A DNA stretch of 64,000 bases from Perkinsus olseni (Eukaryota; Perkinsozoa; Perkinsida; Perkinsidae), in assembly GCA_013115135.1 (NCBI GenBank), contig JABANP010000021.1, positions 186,001-250,000 of the forward strand, written 5' to 3'. Of this stretch, positions 11,764 through 24,269 are shown piece after piece (position 1 is the first letter of the stretch; each line of letters begins with the position of its first letter). Under the pieces are notes generated by a model. It was not told the DNA's origin, did no database searches, and saw only the letters and a list, made by a program, of their open reading frames with translations. The position numbers were made by a program, and so were the translations under genes.

Positions 11764-13719
11764 GCCGGAGTATGGATCACGTGAAGCGTGGTCGATGATG
11801 GCCTTTCGATTCGTCGATACTACATCGCCTGTAGGGATGTATCGAACGGCAACTGTGAGTGCTTTTCTATCTGTTTTCTGACTAATGTGTAGACAGTGAG
11901 TGATATGTCGTGTTTTCGAGTGAGAACCAGGGTGGTGAGAGCACGCAGGGTTAGGACAAGGATCAGAAATGCTCATGAGTGTACGGGGGGGCGACGAAGA
12001 AAGATAATCAAACGGTACCATTCCTCCTGTATACAATCAGCCTCCACTCGTGGTGAGCAGTCGAGGTCTAACAAACTTTTGCTCTCGATTTGTATGGTAT
12101 AGAGATCGATTGAATTGCGTACGTCTTTGAAAGTAAGTAGAGAGGACCGACTCGAATCATTCTGTTTTCACTGTCTGTTCAGACACACGGAAGAGGAAGG
12201 CATCGGTATTGTCCCCGGGGTAGCACCTCTAACGCCCATAAATAGTTGTGGTTGCTACCCGATTTGATATCTGCACTAAAGCAGCTTGCCACCGATGTGT
12301 ATGGCGATTAAGGGAGGGCGGATCTCACGAGATGCGTGGGATGGATGGTACAGAGGGACATCCTACGAGTCTACGTGATGACAGTCATATGCACTGAGGT
12401 ATCCACGGTAGCGTAGAACTCTTTCCCTTAGGTTTGCCCTACCCTGTGCCTGAGAGGCGACGGCCTGTGCTAGTCTGACTGAGCCGGTTTTCGGCGTCGG
12501 ACTCGAAACTCACACACACCTTTCCCGTTTCGACCGTGCTACAATTGGATGCGCTGATGCTCAATACACTCGGTTGATACTCTTCATCACATGATAACCC
12601 AAAACTTGGTGAGTGAACGGAAACGATGTTCAACAACAATCATGATCTTTGAATAGGGACACATTTCCCATTCACTTCCGCAGTCTTCAATAACAACGTG
12701 ATGGCCTGCTTGAAGTGCTTCAATAGACAACCCTCTAGCGTATTGGCCCTCGCCTGACTCTGAGTCGAAGAGGACAAACTGAGGGCAGGTCGGAGCAAGT
12801 CACACACACGCAAGATTCCGACCGATTCATGCAAAAACGTGCCGCACAAGGTTTCGCTCGTTGGGATCATCATAAGTTCATGGCCTAGCGAATGGGTGCG
12901 CAGTCCCACCCTCTCGCCGACCATGGCCCCTAGCGAACAAAGACCAAACTAGGTGTACGGACTTACTATTGATGTCGACGCCGCTTGATACTCTTCCTTA
13001 CACCTTCGGTACTTCTGTGTTGCCATGCCAAAGCATAGGATCATACTGCGGCGATAGTTGTCGTCCTTGTCATTCTCGTAGTAGTCATCTACCTACGGAC
13101 CTACTCGTCACTCGACCGAAGAAGAGCTATCGAGCATCCAACCTCGTTGTGGCATTGCTGTGATAACAGCGTCTGAACCTCCCACTGGAAGCATGAGTTC
13201 GGGCCACTGTGTTCACTTTGATACTTCGCAGAGTCGCGGCCTATTGACCAGAAGTCACTCATAGAATCAGCTGCAATCAGCTCGCTAAGGTGACTGACGT
13301 CAGTGCGATGATGAGCGTTTGACAGCAACAGTGGAATCCTGCCTCTGCCGCAAATGCCCCGCAATATTCATCACTGCTGTCTGATGTGAATGGCAATCCA
13401 GAGATGCGTGTACTACCACACCCAGACGAAGAACCTTCCAAGTTCACGATAATTCCGAAACCAATCGCGTGTCGAGTGGCTCCGACGAGTTACTGCACCT
13501 CTACACTCGAGGAAGACCGATTGAGGAACGCAAGCTAGCGAGTTAATACGAATCGCTGAGAAGACGATGATGGTGTTTCAATAAATCAGGGCCGTAGGAA
13601 GCTGCCCCTCCAGTGCTCACTGCAGGACGAACCTCGCGATATTCTTCCTCAGCAAGAACCTGCTCACCGGAATTACATGGTCTACGAAAATCAGGGCTGC
13701 TTTGCTCTTATTCGAGGAC
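11764..13719. other. Long intergenic region
   Basis: Nearly 2 kb between convergent gene ends. A minus-strand frame is open at 12439-12924 except for one stop, but no motif, splice pattern or domain supports a gene. An inverted repeat lies at 12218-12260 (listed separately). Nothing else is recognisable. Confidence 0.4.
12218..12260. other. Short inverted repeat (hairpin)
   Basis: GGGTAGCA at 12218 is matched by TGCTACCC ending at 12260, an 8-bp perfect stem with a 27-nt loop in which further pairs (AAC/GTT) can form. It may be part of a small structured RNA or chance. No promoter or family was identified. Confidence 0.35.
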
Positions 13720-16166
13720 TTACGCCAAGAGTAATACGACGAAGGCCACGATCTTCCCTGTGGTCATCAACTTGGACAACCTTCCCCACACGAGAGAGAG
13801 CTGAAAATGGCAAATTATACGCCCGCTACGACCGTGTGGGCCCACCTTGGCGTTGAGGGCCGCGCGTAAGAACTTTCCATCTGCGGGAGTGTACGGAGGA
13901 TAACGTTGAGGGGACATCCAGAATCGTAGGGCGCGACAGCACCTAGGGAAGGGGCGACTAGCTCTGGCGAGATCATAGAACCACCTTACAGCCTTCTTGT
14001 GTGAGAAGCACTCAAAGGAGTACTTCCCATGGTAGGATCCGAAGCCGGACGCACCGGTACCCCCAAAGGGCAAGTCCTCCACGCTGAGTTGAACCATCGT
14101 ATCTGTAATCACAATACGCGTACATCAGGCGGACGAACGCAAATTCAAGAGCGGAGAAACGGCTGCGCACCATTGATGGCCTGACTGCCCGAGTGGATGC
14201 TGTGCTTGAACGTCTCCTTCATGGTCGGGTCTGATGAGAAGAGGTAGGAAGCAAGCGGAGACGGACGAGACCTGAACAGAGGGAGTTGGGCGATCAACTC
14301 AGCTCCTGCAAAGCGTAATCGATTTACCGGATGAAATCCACGCACTCGGAGAAGTCGTTGTAGTAGCAGACCGGAATAACGGGGCCGAAGATTTCCATCT
14401 GAGCCAGAACAGCGATGAGACAAGAGCATGGCCTCTCGAAGCCCTAGAGAGCGGATAACCCACCTGCATAACCTTTGCCGCAGCGAAGCGCTGTTTGTCG
14501 GTACGGAAATTAATAATCGTCGGAGGGACGTAACTGGCAACACAGAAGGGTGATAGAGGGCTATTGCTGCTACTAGCGGACGAGCAACATGCCCAGCCAG
14601 CGGGGGAAGAGGTGCTCACCATGTATCGCGATCCATGGTCTTCGGGCCGCCCAGGACCATAAGGTCCTCAGACCCATCAAAAAGGCCGGTAACACGGTCG
14701 AAATTACGTTGGTTGATCACACCTACAAAAGAACTATGGGTGAAGAACACACCTTAAGCTGGGGCTCACGAGCGAACCACGGAGATTCTTTAGGATCCTC
14801 CCGTAGAACTCCTTGACGGTGGACTTCACCATCTGAACTAGCCTGTCGCCGATCGACTCATGAACCTGTTGAAAGGGTGAATGACAGATGATGAAGAAGT
14901 GCGAGGGCCAGCAGATTTGATATTGCCCGCCCGCCCCCAAGCCTATTACCAAGACATAATCCGGCCTGACGCAGGTCTGCCCAGCACTGGCCAAAGCACC
15001 CCACACGAGGCCTGACGTAATGGAAGTCCTCCTCACAGAAGTTTTGAAGACCACTTACGTCTAGCCGTGACAGTGAGATCGGCTGTACCGTCCACAATAC
15101 AAGGGCTCTTGCCACCCAGTTCGAGGGTGCAGGGTGTCAGGAACTTGGCAGCCTTCTCGTAGATGATACGCCCAACGTTCGGACCTAACGGATCGTATAT
15201 AACCAACCCCTGCTGGAGAGAGAACACACTTCCGGTGAAGAATATCTTTTGCCACTCGTGTTCGAGTATAGCGTCACTGAGTTCTGGTCCGCCACTGACC
15301 ACTCTGATACAGTCCTGGTCCATGTATCGCGGAATGAGCTGCATCATAGCTTGAGTACTCCTCACTGCGTAGTCACCAGGCTTGATAAGCACCTGCTCAG
15401 GCAGCAGTGAATGCACAGGATACACCACTAAGGTTGAAGCAGCCTACGCAGTTGCCGGCACCGATGGCGCCAATCACGGGCTGCAGGGTGAGAAGGAAAT
15501 TGTAGTTCCACGCGCCATAGACAACCACAACACCGAGGGGTTCGCTCAGGAGCTCAGATTTGCCTGAACAGCGTTATCATCAGAATCGGTACGTCAGGAT
15601 CAGCGATGACGAGTACTACCTGGAAAGGTAAGCAGGTTCGAAGACACGGTCTCAGGTTTCATCCAAGACTCGAGATTGGCTTTGAAGAGTTCTATGTCGC
15701 TCAATGCAAGGGACACTTGCATCACATCGCTATCCAATGGGGACCTGCACAGCAGCACTCAGCATCTCAGACAGGCTCTCCCAAGCAGCGCTGCTACTAA
15801 GCCCTGATACAGCATCATCTCGGCTCGTCTCATAGACCAGGCCGTGGAGCGAACGGAACTCCCACGAGATCGGCTTACACATGCATGTCCTCTAGCATGG
15901 CCTGCTTGAAAAGAGGGCCATTCTCCCTGATCATGCGTTCCAAGGCATCCAGCTGCCCCAGACGCCACTCCAACGACTTGGTACGATCTGTAAGAAAGCG
16001 GGCAGCAAAATCGACGCAGGTGGGGTGGGGTGGGGAGGCTACTACCAGTTCTGAAGGCTGATGTTAGTGATGTGTATATGGGCAGGATCTCCTCCGGCTT
16101 GGTGTCCGGAATGAACTCCGCCGAGCCAGGCAACAATGGTGTAGTATCTACCGCCGTTGGTGACAT
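13720..16166 (-). CDS. Aldehyde dehydrogenase, ALDH3/fatty aldehyde type, tail-anchored
   Basis: NAD(P)-dependent oxidation of aldehydes, most like the ALDH3 class. Exons read on the minus strand include 16166-16046, 15987-15879, 15744-15620, 15563-15448, 15392-15230, 15184-15059 and 15011 onward. Introns are 45-60 nt except one of 134 nt. Landmarks in order are [76 protein letters not shown], the catalytic Glu in LELGGKSP, the catalytic Cys in [41 protein letters not shown], and [20 protein letters not shown]. After the last intron a short tail ends [10 protein letters not shown], like the C-terminal membrane anchor of ER fatty aldehyde dehydrogenase. A single missing base near 14800-14802 breaks the frame between EFYG and EDPKESP. 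Confidence 0.92.
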
Positions 16167-16295
16167 TAGATGATACGTACTGGGATAACAGGCCGAGCTT
16201 GGAGAAGATTACGCTGGTCGCTAGGGGATGACTAGCAGGGTGCTAACTTCACTGGAACGCAACAGGCTGTCGAGTAGTAAACGTATGGGGGAGTA

Positions 16296-17439
16296 TCATT
16301 CCTCGGCCCACCAGCTGGTAAGACCCATACCGTCCCCAGCCACACTACCCAATACTTGCATCGGAGGCAGCGGTGCACTAGGACCTGACGAGAAGACGGA
16401 CGCTCACGAGACGAGGTCCTTGATTGGGCAGAGTTCGACCGTACATCGACGACAGGCTTCTCATCAAGCTGAGGCGATTATTAAAGAAAGACTTTCACTA
16501 TTGCTACCTGGGGTGCTGGTAGTAGCAACGTCGCCTCAGTTGGCGCGGGCTACCCCTACTACTACCTTTAGAGTCCTTTTCTGCCACAACCTGTGCTAAG
16601 CCAGGCTTAGCCTCCTGCCGTTGATTGAACACTATCGCCTTCACCGAGAAACATATCTCAGCCCCTGGCAGCAGAAGCATCACCACCGCATCTCACCCTC
16701 ATAGGGAGAGGTCCTACCTGGCCTGTAGAAGAAACTGTCAGTAGCATCCTCTCGTTTGTACTGCCAAATCCACAGCTTCGTCTGCTCATCATACAAGCAC
16801 GGGTCCCTGAGACACAAGACCTACGCCGTGTGCGTTCCAATCTGAAGCCCCACGCCGTCGTCGCCTGTCAGCTGATGTCAGCTAGTCGGTATTACTTTAG
16901 ATCAGCATAGGGTATATGTACGTCCTTGAACCAGGACCCGAGCTTGACGTAGAGGCCAGTGGCTGTAGATCGGTCCACCACTCCCACGATGGTCTCCCCA
17001 ACCATCGGCCGGAAGACGCACAACCGGAAGGCTACTTTGCAGAAGGCGCCGCCCTAAGAAAGGCGTGATGAGCAGGGCCTATCGTATAGTGGGTATGGTA
17101 CCTTCTGATGGTGGAAATCAGCGGGATGGATGTAGGCATCCGTTATCCTGATGATGTCGTAGAGAGCCACTACAAGGCCGACATCCGGTATCACTCGATC
17201 TACGTACCTAGCAAAGAGAAGGCTAGGGATATCATTCAAGAAGCCCCATGAGCAGAAAGGCGGTCCTCAGACCCAGCGAGAGATAGTCGTGCACGGTCTA
17301 GTGTTCAGCTGTACGAGTTGCGCAAGGAGTGGTATTACTTTTCCTGTATCCGCCGCCGTACATGCGATATGTGCTTGCCAGGCTCGAACTCATCAGGTGG
17401 GAGGACTATAGTGTCCGACACCACAGTGATGATGAACAT
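16296..17439 (-). CDS. RNA polymerase III subunit RPC8 (Rpb7-like)
   Basis: Subunit of the Pol III stalk that transcribes tRNA and 5S genes. ATG at 17439 gives MFIITVVSDTIVLPPDEFEP, matching the RPC8/Rpb7 start (MFVLVEMVDTVRIPPxxF). After an intron comes DRVIPDVGLVVALYDIIRI and TDAYIHPADFHHQ. The OB-fold exon follows, with KVAFRLCVFRPMVGETIVG and TGLYVKLGSWFKDVHIPY. The next exons give LWIWQYKREDATDSFFYRPG and GAEICFSVKAIVFNQRQ. The last exon ends VLGSVAGDGMGLTSWWAEE and TGA (16298-16296), equivalent to the LGLLSWWTSN end of human POLR3H. The order and length fit the family. The stop lies about 130 bp upstream of the aldehyde dehydrogenase start on the same strand. Confidence 0.85.
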
Positions 17440-17683
17440 CGGCAAAGGCTCCTACTACTACCAGGGCCAACCAGCACTCACAAAACCCTGCCGTTGATAA
17501 CACAAGACCAGGTTGCTAGAGACACAGAACACACTGTAGTTACGACGCTGATACACTCACTAAGACGGTAGAAACTAAGAGCACTCCACAGTCAGAAAAA
17601 AGAGTGGTTAATACATCTATCGAGCACCCTTTTACGAGCTCGCAGTAGGGTGGGCCGTAGCCTTGGGCGCACTAGTGTTATCA

Positions 17684-18984
17684 TCAATGAAGCTTATAAC
17701 TTTGCTTGATGGGCATGATCTCACCGTCAACTTCCTGCGACCGGCCACTGACCACAAGGGAAGACCATAGAGTCCATTCGCGCCAGTGGGGGGACTCTTA
17801 CGCTGAGAGAATCTCGGCTGCGACCTTTTGCATGGCGGGATAGGCTGCTCTGATGAGCTGATTGGCGTGAATAATAATATTCGCACCGTGCTCAGCCAGC
17901 TCAGACTCGTGGACGCTGTTGTAACTGAGCGCAATTTGAATGAGGAAACGCCAGAAACCAAAAGGGCTTCCCTACCTAGTAGGAACTAGGATGATCGGCG
18001 TCTTGACCTTGTCGGGGTATTGCTGTCGAAAAACCTACGGACAATGATGAGTCGACGGACGCAAAAGCAAGCCGTAAGGGAATGGGTACTTTAAGGAAAT
18101 CATAGATCTCCTGAGGATCCTTCTGCCTAGAATGGATCATGATACCATCACAGCCTCCCTTTTCCAGGTACGCCGTTGCTCGACGCATGGCCTGAGCGAA
18201 GACAGCATCATCACGGTCGCCACCAGAAGTAGTAAAAGCACCTCGTCTTGTCCAAGACCAGCGATGAGAGCCTCGACTCTTGCAAAAATCATAAAGTCGT
18301 TGGTGACCTGCGCATCCTTGCCGGCCGCCAACTTGTCACAGAACTCATCAACGTCAGCAAGCTGCTGCTTCCTGAACAACAGCAGCCAATGAGCCTTCAT
18401 TTCCGCACCAGTTGACTACCTCTCAGTGCCAAATAGCGAGTTCTGTTTGAGCCCGGTCTTGTCCTCGATAACACAAGCACTCACACCAAGACGTTCCAAC
18501 TTCTTGACCGTGAATCGGAAGATCTCGGCCTCCCCACCAGTGTCCCCATCGTAGATCATAGGAAGGGAAGAGACGTCGAGGCAGTCCTCGACTATTTGCA
18601 ATCTCTGTGTGGTATCAACCGTTTCAATATCAGGCATCCCCTTCAGAGTGCTAGAAGTCAACGAGGAAGACCATAGAGGCAGTCAAACTTTGCTTCCGAG
18701 CCTACCAACAGCGAGTCGGACGACGGTAGAAGGTGGCTCAGCGCAAAACACTACCATCAGCTCTTCGGCCTTTAGTCTGCTCCACGACCATCGCAGAGAG
18801 GCCGGAGTGGGCCTCCATGGCCCGGATGACGCCATTGTTAGGCTGAGAGAAAAAGACGTTCGAACGCGCAACTCCGGGTCGGGAAAAGTCCTACAGCTCT
18901 TGTCTTGATGAGCTGCCTGAGGGCTGCGAGTCTCGCAGTTGCAGTGACGGAGGCAAAGCCACGACGGGCAATATTGCTCAACAT
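17684..18984 (-). CDS. Phosphoenolpyruvate phosphomutase, probably mitochondrial
   Basis: Isocitrate lyase/PEP mutase superfamily. The enzyme interconverts PEP and phosphonopyruvate, the first step of phosphonate synthesis. The N-terminus MLSNIARRGFASVTATARLA is Arg/Ser/Ala-rich without acids, like a mitochondrial presequence. Then come GVIRAMEAHSGLSAMVVE, LWSSSL, STLKGMPDIETVDTT, and PMIYDGDTGG with the Mg-binding Asp cluster. IEDKTGLKQNS carries the EDK-x5-NS signature that separates true PEP mutases from methylisocitrate lyases. KDAQVTNDFMIFARVEALIAG, GGCDGIMIHSRQKDPQEI, TPIILVPT, ANIIIHANQLIRAAYPAMQ and GEIMPIKQSYKLH complete the fold. Introns are 45-60 nt. Between KFDC and LWSSSL the frame must change (18671-18680) with no usable acceptor. 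That is either an indel or recoding. Confidence 0.85.
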
Positions 18985-19304
18985 AATAATGCGAAAAACA
19001 AGAACAATCTATGCGAGTGATGCGGTGGCTGCTGTTACAGTCGTGGCCACACAAAAAGGAGACAGGACATGCCAAGGGAGGTCGGCCTCGAGATGGCCGA
19101 CGAGCTATCCTGCCCGCTACACTGAGTGGCATCTCACGTACAGTGTACGGCGTGAGGTGAATGGAGTCGAGCGACAGCGCCATCGCTCGAGGTCATCTAG
19201 CTTGTGAAGGCTCCACAGGTACACACCATCCACAGCTTAGGGGAGGCTAGAAGAACACAAGACGTTGGCAGGAGGGAAGTGAAACTGTACTAGTCACGAC
19301 GACG

Positions 19305-21953
19305 TCAATCCACGACCTCACAATCATCATCAGCCTTGTCCCCTTCTTTCGCCTCCTTCACAGTATCTACCAGACAAAACGCATGTACTCAAGGCCTGCA
19401 ACCGAGGCAACGTTCACGCTAGACTCACCAGATGCCTCGGTCGTCGCGGCTCCTTTCTTCTGTTCATCGCTCACGTCATCTCCTTCCTCTTCCCCAATAG
19501 CCGTTGGGCCCGACCCTATACAAGGACGAGACTCAAAGACAGCAGAGCGGGCAGGAGATCATACCAACAGTCGGCGGTGGAGGCTTAGGCGGTGGTGCTT
19601 GCACCGGTCTCACGGCCATCGTCATACTCTCTACGTTATACAGGGTATACTTACCCATCTTATACCTGACCCAACACACGTCACAACGACTTCTACGACA
19701 CCCCCAAATCCACTGGGCAACCTCTGGCAAGTTAGAGCCGAAAGAGCTATGGGCGACCCTCTTAAACAGATCTCGATACTTTTTTCTGGCCCAACAGGGG
19801 GCTCAGCTTTACTGCAGTGCGACAAGTTAGTAACGACGAAGTGGGTACCCTCCTCCGCATCACCTATCAGTCGGATAGAAGGCCGCGCACATAACCCGGT
19901 CGTCGAACTTCCTCCCGTTGTTGGCGGCCTGGAACTTCCTGGCCGCCGTTATGTCGGCGAACTGCACGAATATCTTCCCAACGCCATTGGCGTATGGCGT
20001 GAGGCTTGCTGATGGCTGAAGGAGGGAAGACTGACCAACCAACCAGGCCAGGACGACTCTTACCCGAGGTACTCGGACCTCCAGGACGGTGCCGTGCTTC
20101 TGCGCTTCATCTCGTATCTCATCTTCGATCGACTTGACTTCTGAAATGGCACACGCATCGAAGGCGACCCGAGTTAGCGGCCAAAGATTCCATTTTGTAA
20201 CTACCTGTCTCCGACATAAGATCCTCGATGTAAACAGCATTGAGGAGCTGCACTACTGTACTTGGAGTGGACCCTATCTCTCGACCAGCCTTTAGTTGAG
20301 CAGCTAAGGCTGGGTTAGCCAGCACACGAGCCGTCATGGACTGGACCTGCGAGTACGAGCTGCGTTCTCGGACAAGGCTACCAAGACCCCCGCCACTACC
20401 CCTGATGAACCGTCGGCCAGATTAGTCGCGGGAGCCACACCAGCGCCTCCGATACCAGCAGCCTGTCAGCGAAGAAGTGGCGAGTAATCCGAGATACTCA
20501 AACCCGCCTACCCCTCCCTGCTGGGCGTCCGGTACCAGCTTGGTGACATTGAGACTGTAGTTACCCAAGACGAATTGATCGAGGGCGTACAGACACCTGT
20601 CCGCGTCGGCGGCGTCTAAGAACGAGGCAATCCATCCCTCATGCTCCTTCGCAAGACCGGTGACTCTGCTATTACCTTCGAACTGACAGAAGCCGTACCC
20701 CTTGCTCAAGCCAGTGGTCTTATCCCTTATCAGGCTGACCATAGTCAGAGCGCCGAACTGCTCCAGTAGATCCCGCAGGTAGGTCTCCGTCATGACCTAC
20801 AGCCCGGTGCGATCGCCTACTGACCCGACCCCTATGGATGCACTACTGGTGGGAGATGGTATATCCCCAATTGCAAGTTCATGCCGGAAGTCTTCTTCGC
20901 TGCAGATCCTCCTGACAATCATCGTTCGACTCCCCGCATGGGCCATGGCTATGAGGATGGTACTACCACAAAGCTCCTCGATGGTAATCTTCTGGATTTC
21001 TTCGGCTGTTATACTCTTAGAAGGATCCTCCTTATTATACCCGTGGGGCCTCGATATCGCCAACTTACGCCCATCCAAGTCGATACCTATCATGCAAGCG
21101 TCGACCTAAGATTCTCGTCCCGACGCTCATACGACTAGTGTATAGCCCCGCGAGAGGTAGTACCATTGAGCCTCATGGCGACTGTTGCGGCGATGGTAGT
21201 CCGGAACTCGACAAGGGCTGTACGACTGTGACCATCAGAGATCAAGAAAAACACAGAGACCAACCTGAGCATGAGCATAACCCATGAAAGAGAGTAGAGG
21301 GGTGGCCTACCGGGTGAAGCGGAGTTGTTTTTCCTCCGTTGCCAGTTACGGCAAATAGTGCTCCTTTGAAGAAGTCCATCACTGACTGCTGACTAGAGTC
21401 TCTCTGACGGATATTCTTCACCGTCAACCTCCTCTCTGATGCATCACCTTTAACCTAAGATACTACCAGTTACACACCTCAAGTTTACAATCTCCACTAC
21501 TCTTCCCATAGTGGCTCCTGATGACACTCCTTCTCCCTGTGGCCTCGGCGTAGGAGGCGCTGCACCTACAGAAGCTCATAGACAGACCTATACCTTGAGC
21601 AGGCCACCCTACTGAAAACACTAGGTGCTGGCTCCGGCGAGTCCCGCCTAGATCTCTTGCTGCGGTCTCGGGACCTCGACCGTCTCCTCTCCCGCCGAGA
21701 ACGTCCACGAGACCGCGACCGATCTGAAAGAGACTATGTGCTGGGGACCCCAAAAATATCCAAGGTCGATCGGCGACCAGCCTAAGCAGCCCTCAACCGA
21801 TTAAAATCCATTAGAAAAGTCCAGAAGACTTCCAATGAGAACGCCGTGTCACAGCGTCGCAACCGCATCACCTCTGTCCTGGTCATCACGGTCCCTCGAC
21901 CTGCGGCGACGAGACGATCGATCTCGGGAGCGAGATCTCGACCGGCTGCCCAT
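19305..21953 (-). CDS. U2AF large subunit (U2AF65-like splicing factor)
   Basis: Recognises the 3' splice-site pyrimidine tract and recruits U2 snRNP. ATG at 21953 starts MGSRSRSRSRDRSSRRRRSR, the RS domain, which continues in a second exon (about 21650-21720). RRM1 includes QQSVMDFFKGALFAVTGN. RRM1/RRM2 linkers include KLAISRPHGYNKEDPS, like the KIRRPHDYQP of U2AF65. RRM2 has LRDLLEQFGALTMVSLIRDK, TTGLSKGYGFCQFEG and ALDQFVLGNYSLNVTK. The C-terminal UHM has SIEDEIRDEAQKHGTVLEVR, then NGVGKIFVQFADITAARKF and NGRKFDDRVMCAAFYPTD. Homologues end there (TGA at 19862-19860). However, further splicing would add a Pro-rich and acidic tail (PPPKPPPPT...EEEGDDVSDEQ...CEVVD) ending at 19305. Whether that tail belongs to this gene or to a separate small one is unresolved. 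Confidence 0.85.
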
Positions 21954-22214
21954 CAGCGGAAGATTATCACCAACTACAGTGAAATGATCGTCCCTGCCCC
22001 CTCCTCACGCGAGTACGCCGGTCGTTCACCGGTACCAGAATGTAGCCAGATGACGCCCACAGAAGCTCCCTTAATACTGACTGTGATCGACACAAGGGCC
22101 CCTCGACAGTATTGGCACGAATAAACTCAACAGATTACGACGAAGCTGGGGATACTTTGGCGGCTCCACGAGGGAGAAGAGCAAGTGTAGTAATGTGAAT
22201 AGGAAGGACTAAGT

Positions 22215-24269
22215 TTAAATAGCATCCACGTCGATGTCGGAGCCATCGTCCTCCTCCGCCACTCGCGCCTGAGCGTACAACCACAACAGTATCATCAGCC
22301 CCGAATAGAAGCAAGCATCGCTGACCTTGGCGGCTTCCTTCTGCTTGGACTCAGGCGCCTTCTTGGTAACCACCTCCTCCTCTTCCTCATCATCATCACT
22401 GTCGTCGTCCTCATCACTACTGCTACTGTCCTCTGCTTCTGCTGTGCGCAGCCAGTCGAGGAAGGGAGTAGCAGCCTTGCGGCACAAGGGGAACCTACCA
22501 CCAGCAACAGCAGCATCACTCGCCTCCTAGATAATGACTATACTACCCCTTCCGAGAACTGCTACCCTCATAGTGCTTCAACAGGGCTCCTTCAGTGACC
22601 AGGTTCTCATCATAAAGGTCCTTCAGGATATAAGGATAGTGGGCTATCTTCGCGACGTCAGGATGCAACAAATACATAACCTCGAAGGCTTCGCAAACCT
22701 ATAACTGAGCGTACACCGACAAGCCCTCTTCACCACTATCTCCTACCTCGGCCGTAGTAAGTCCAGCGTTGTCGATAACTCGACTAACATAAGGTAGACG
22801 TGCCTCGAAGGTGTTCTTACAAAGGCCCTCCTTCTCCTCCGAGAATATAACCTGAGTATATAGTGAAGCACAACTCGTCACGATAAGTCGCTGTACCTCA
22901 AGGGCGACATAAAGTCTGGTAACGTGCGAGAACCTCTGGGAGATCTGCAAGAGACGAAGCTCCTGTAGGAAGTCGTCAACAGGCATGGATGGTATGCCTG
23001 GAAAGATACGAAGCATAATCGATCAAAGTCAATGATCAACCTAAGATACCTCCGGCGTCCTTCATAGCTGCGGCCAGGGGTTCGAGGACTGCCTCCTGCA
23101 GCTCAGGACTTTGAGAAGTGAGCGGAGCTAAGTCCATCTCCTGCGTGCTCTTATCAGCCTTCTCATCCGCAGCATCACCATCTGCGGTGATGCGGTGATA
23201 ATCAGGTACGGACAGAGTTGGAAGTCCTACTGGTCTTCGGGGATTCATCGTCCCCAGAAGCCTGCTTCTTAGAGTGCTTCTTCTTGCTGCTCTTCTTACT
23301 GCTGCTTCCACCCTCTTCACTGTCGTCCTCCTCATGCTTGTGATGCTTATGGTGCTTCTTTTCCGACCTTAACAAAATCCCTCCAGTCCACTCCCAGTCC
23401 AAAGAACCGCAAGGAACCACTTGACTCCACTCCCACCACATTCAGATATTCATCACAGTCCGTTTGGTATGACCACGCGCACGCCTGCGGAATACCCCAT
23501 CGTACTTATCCTTTTTCTCTTTCTTTCTCCTTCTTCTCAGTATCATCCTCGCCCTTATCCTTCTTGTGTTTCTTCTCCTTCTTTTCTTTCTTTTCCTTCT
23601 TCTCCTTCACCACTACGTCGTCATCCGCATCATCACCAGCGGCCTCCTATTACAGTACCACTCTCCCCCCACAGGAATCTCTTCAACTCACCTTTCGTTG
23701 ACGTTCCGCCTTTTCCCTTTGTCGCTCAGCTTTATCCTTCTTCCCTGTTCTGGCAACACCTCCGAACCCCTCTGTCCCTTGGGGAGGGTTCTTGAGTATG
23801 AAGGTGGCCACCTTATGCGTCATGTCCAGACTCCCTCTCCACCCGCAGGCTTTGCAGACACCCTTGATGTCCCCCTTCTTCACACTCATATCGATTTCAG
23901 GTAAATGGCAGTTTTGACATAAGACGTATCTGAGCGTCCAGAATAGGTATCCAAGGTCGATCCTGGAACACCACGGAATTACCGTTCAATGAACTTGTCA
24001 AGGAGCGCTTGCATGTCCGCTTGCTGATGCTCACCGTTGACGATGGCCTTATCAGTGGACTCATCGAACTTGCTCTGGGCTCCCAATTCGCAGCCAAAGA
24101 ACTTAGTGGGATAGGATGGAGGCCTCTTGAGGGCCTAGAGAGGTTAACCCGACTTGAATCTTGCCATGGTGTAAGATAGATTCTCACCCTTGCCACATCG
24201 ACCATATTTACAATGTTAGTCTTAATTCCATTACCCCTGCCCTTCAATCTTCACTACTAACTTGGGCAT
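22215..24269 (-). CDS. Translation initiation factor eIF5
   Basis: GTPase-activating protein for eIF2 in start-codon selection. ATG at 24269 gives MPKLVVKIEG, then GNGIKTNIVNMVDVA, then RRPPSYPTKFFGCELGAQSK and KAIVNGEHQQADMQALLDKF. These are strongly conserved across eIF5, as is the zinc ribbon LCQNCHLPEIDM / CKACGWRGSLDMTHK / FILKNPP. A Lys/Glu-rich linker follows (KKHSKK, KKDKAERQREKAERQ). The C-terminal W2/HEAT domain is present in several exons. The end is acidic (EDSSSSDEDDDSDDDEEEEE, then DDGSDIDVDAI), like other eIF5 tails. The last intron was checked: a GTCAGC...CTCAG intron removes a hydrophobic read-through in front of ARVAEEDD. At 24234-24237 a run of four C (plus strand) puts TAA in frame after EGQG; three C would restore the conserved sequence. 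Confidence 0.92.

Noticed and set aside
12439..12924. Minus-strand frame with one stop as possible pseudogene
   Set aside because: No domain, no splice evidence and start codons are not ATG.
19383..20012. 209-codon plus-strand open frame
   Set aside because: It is antisense to the U2AF UHM exon and tail; no domain; shadow of the real gene.
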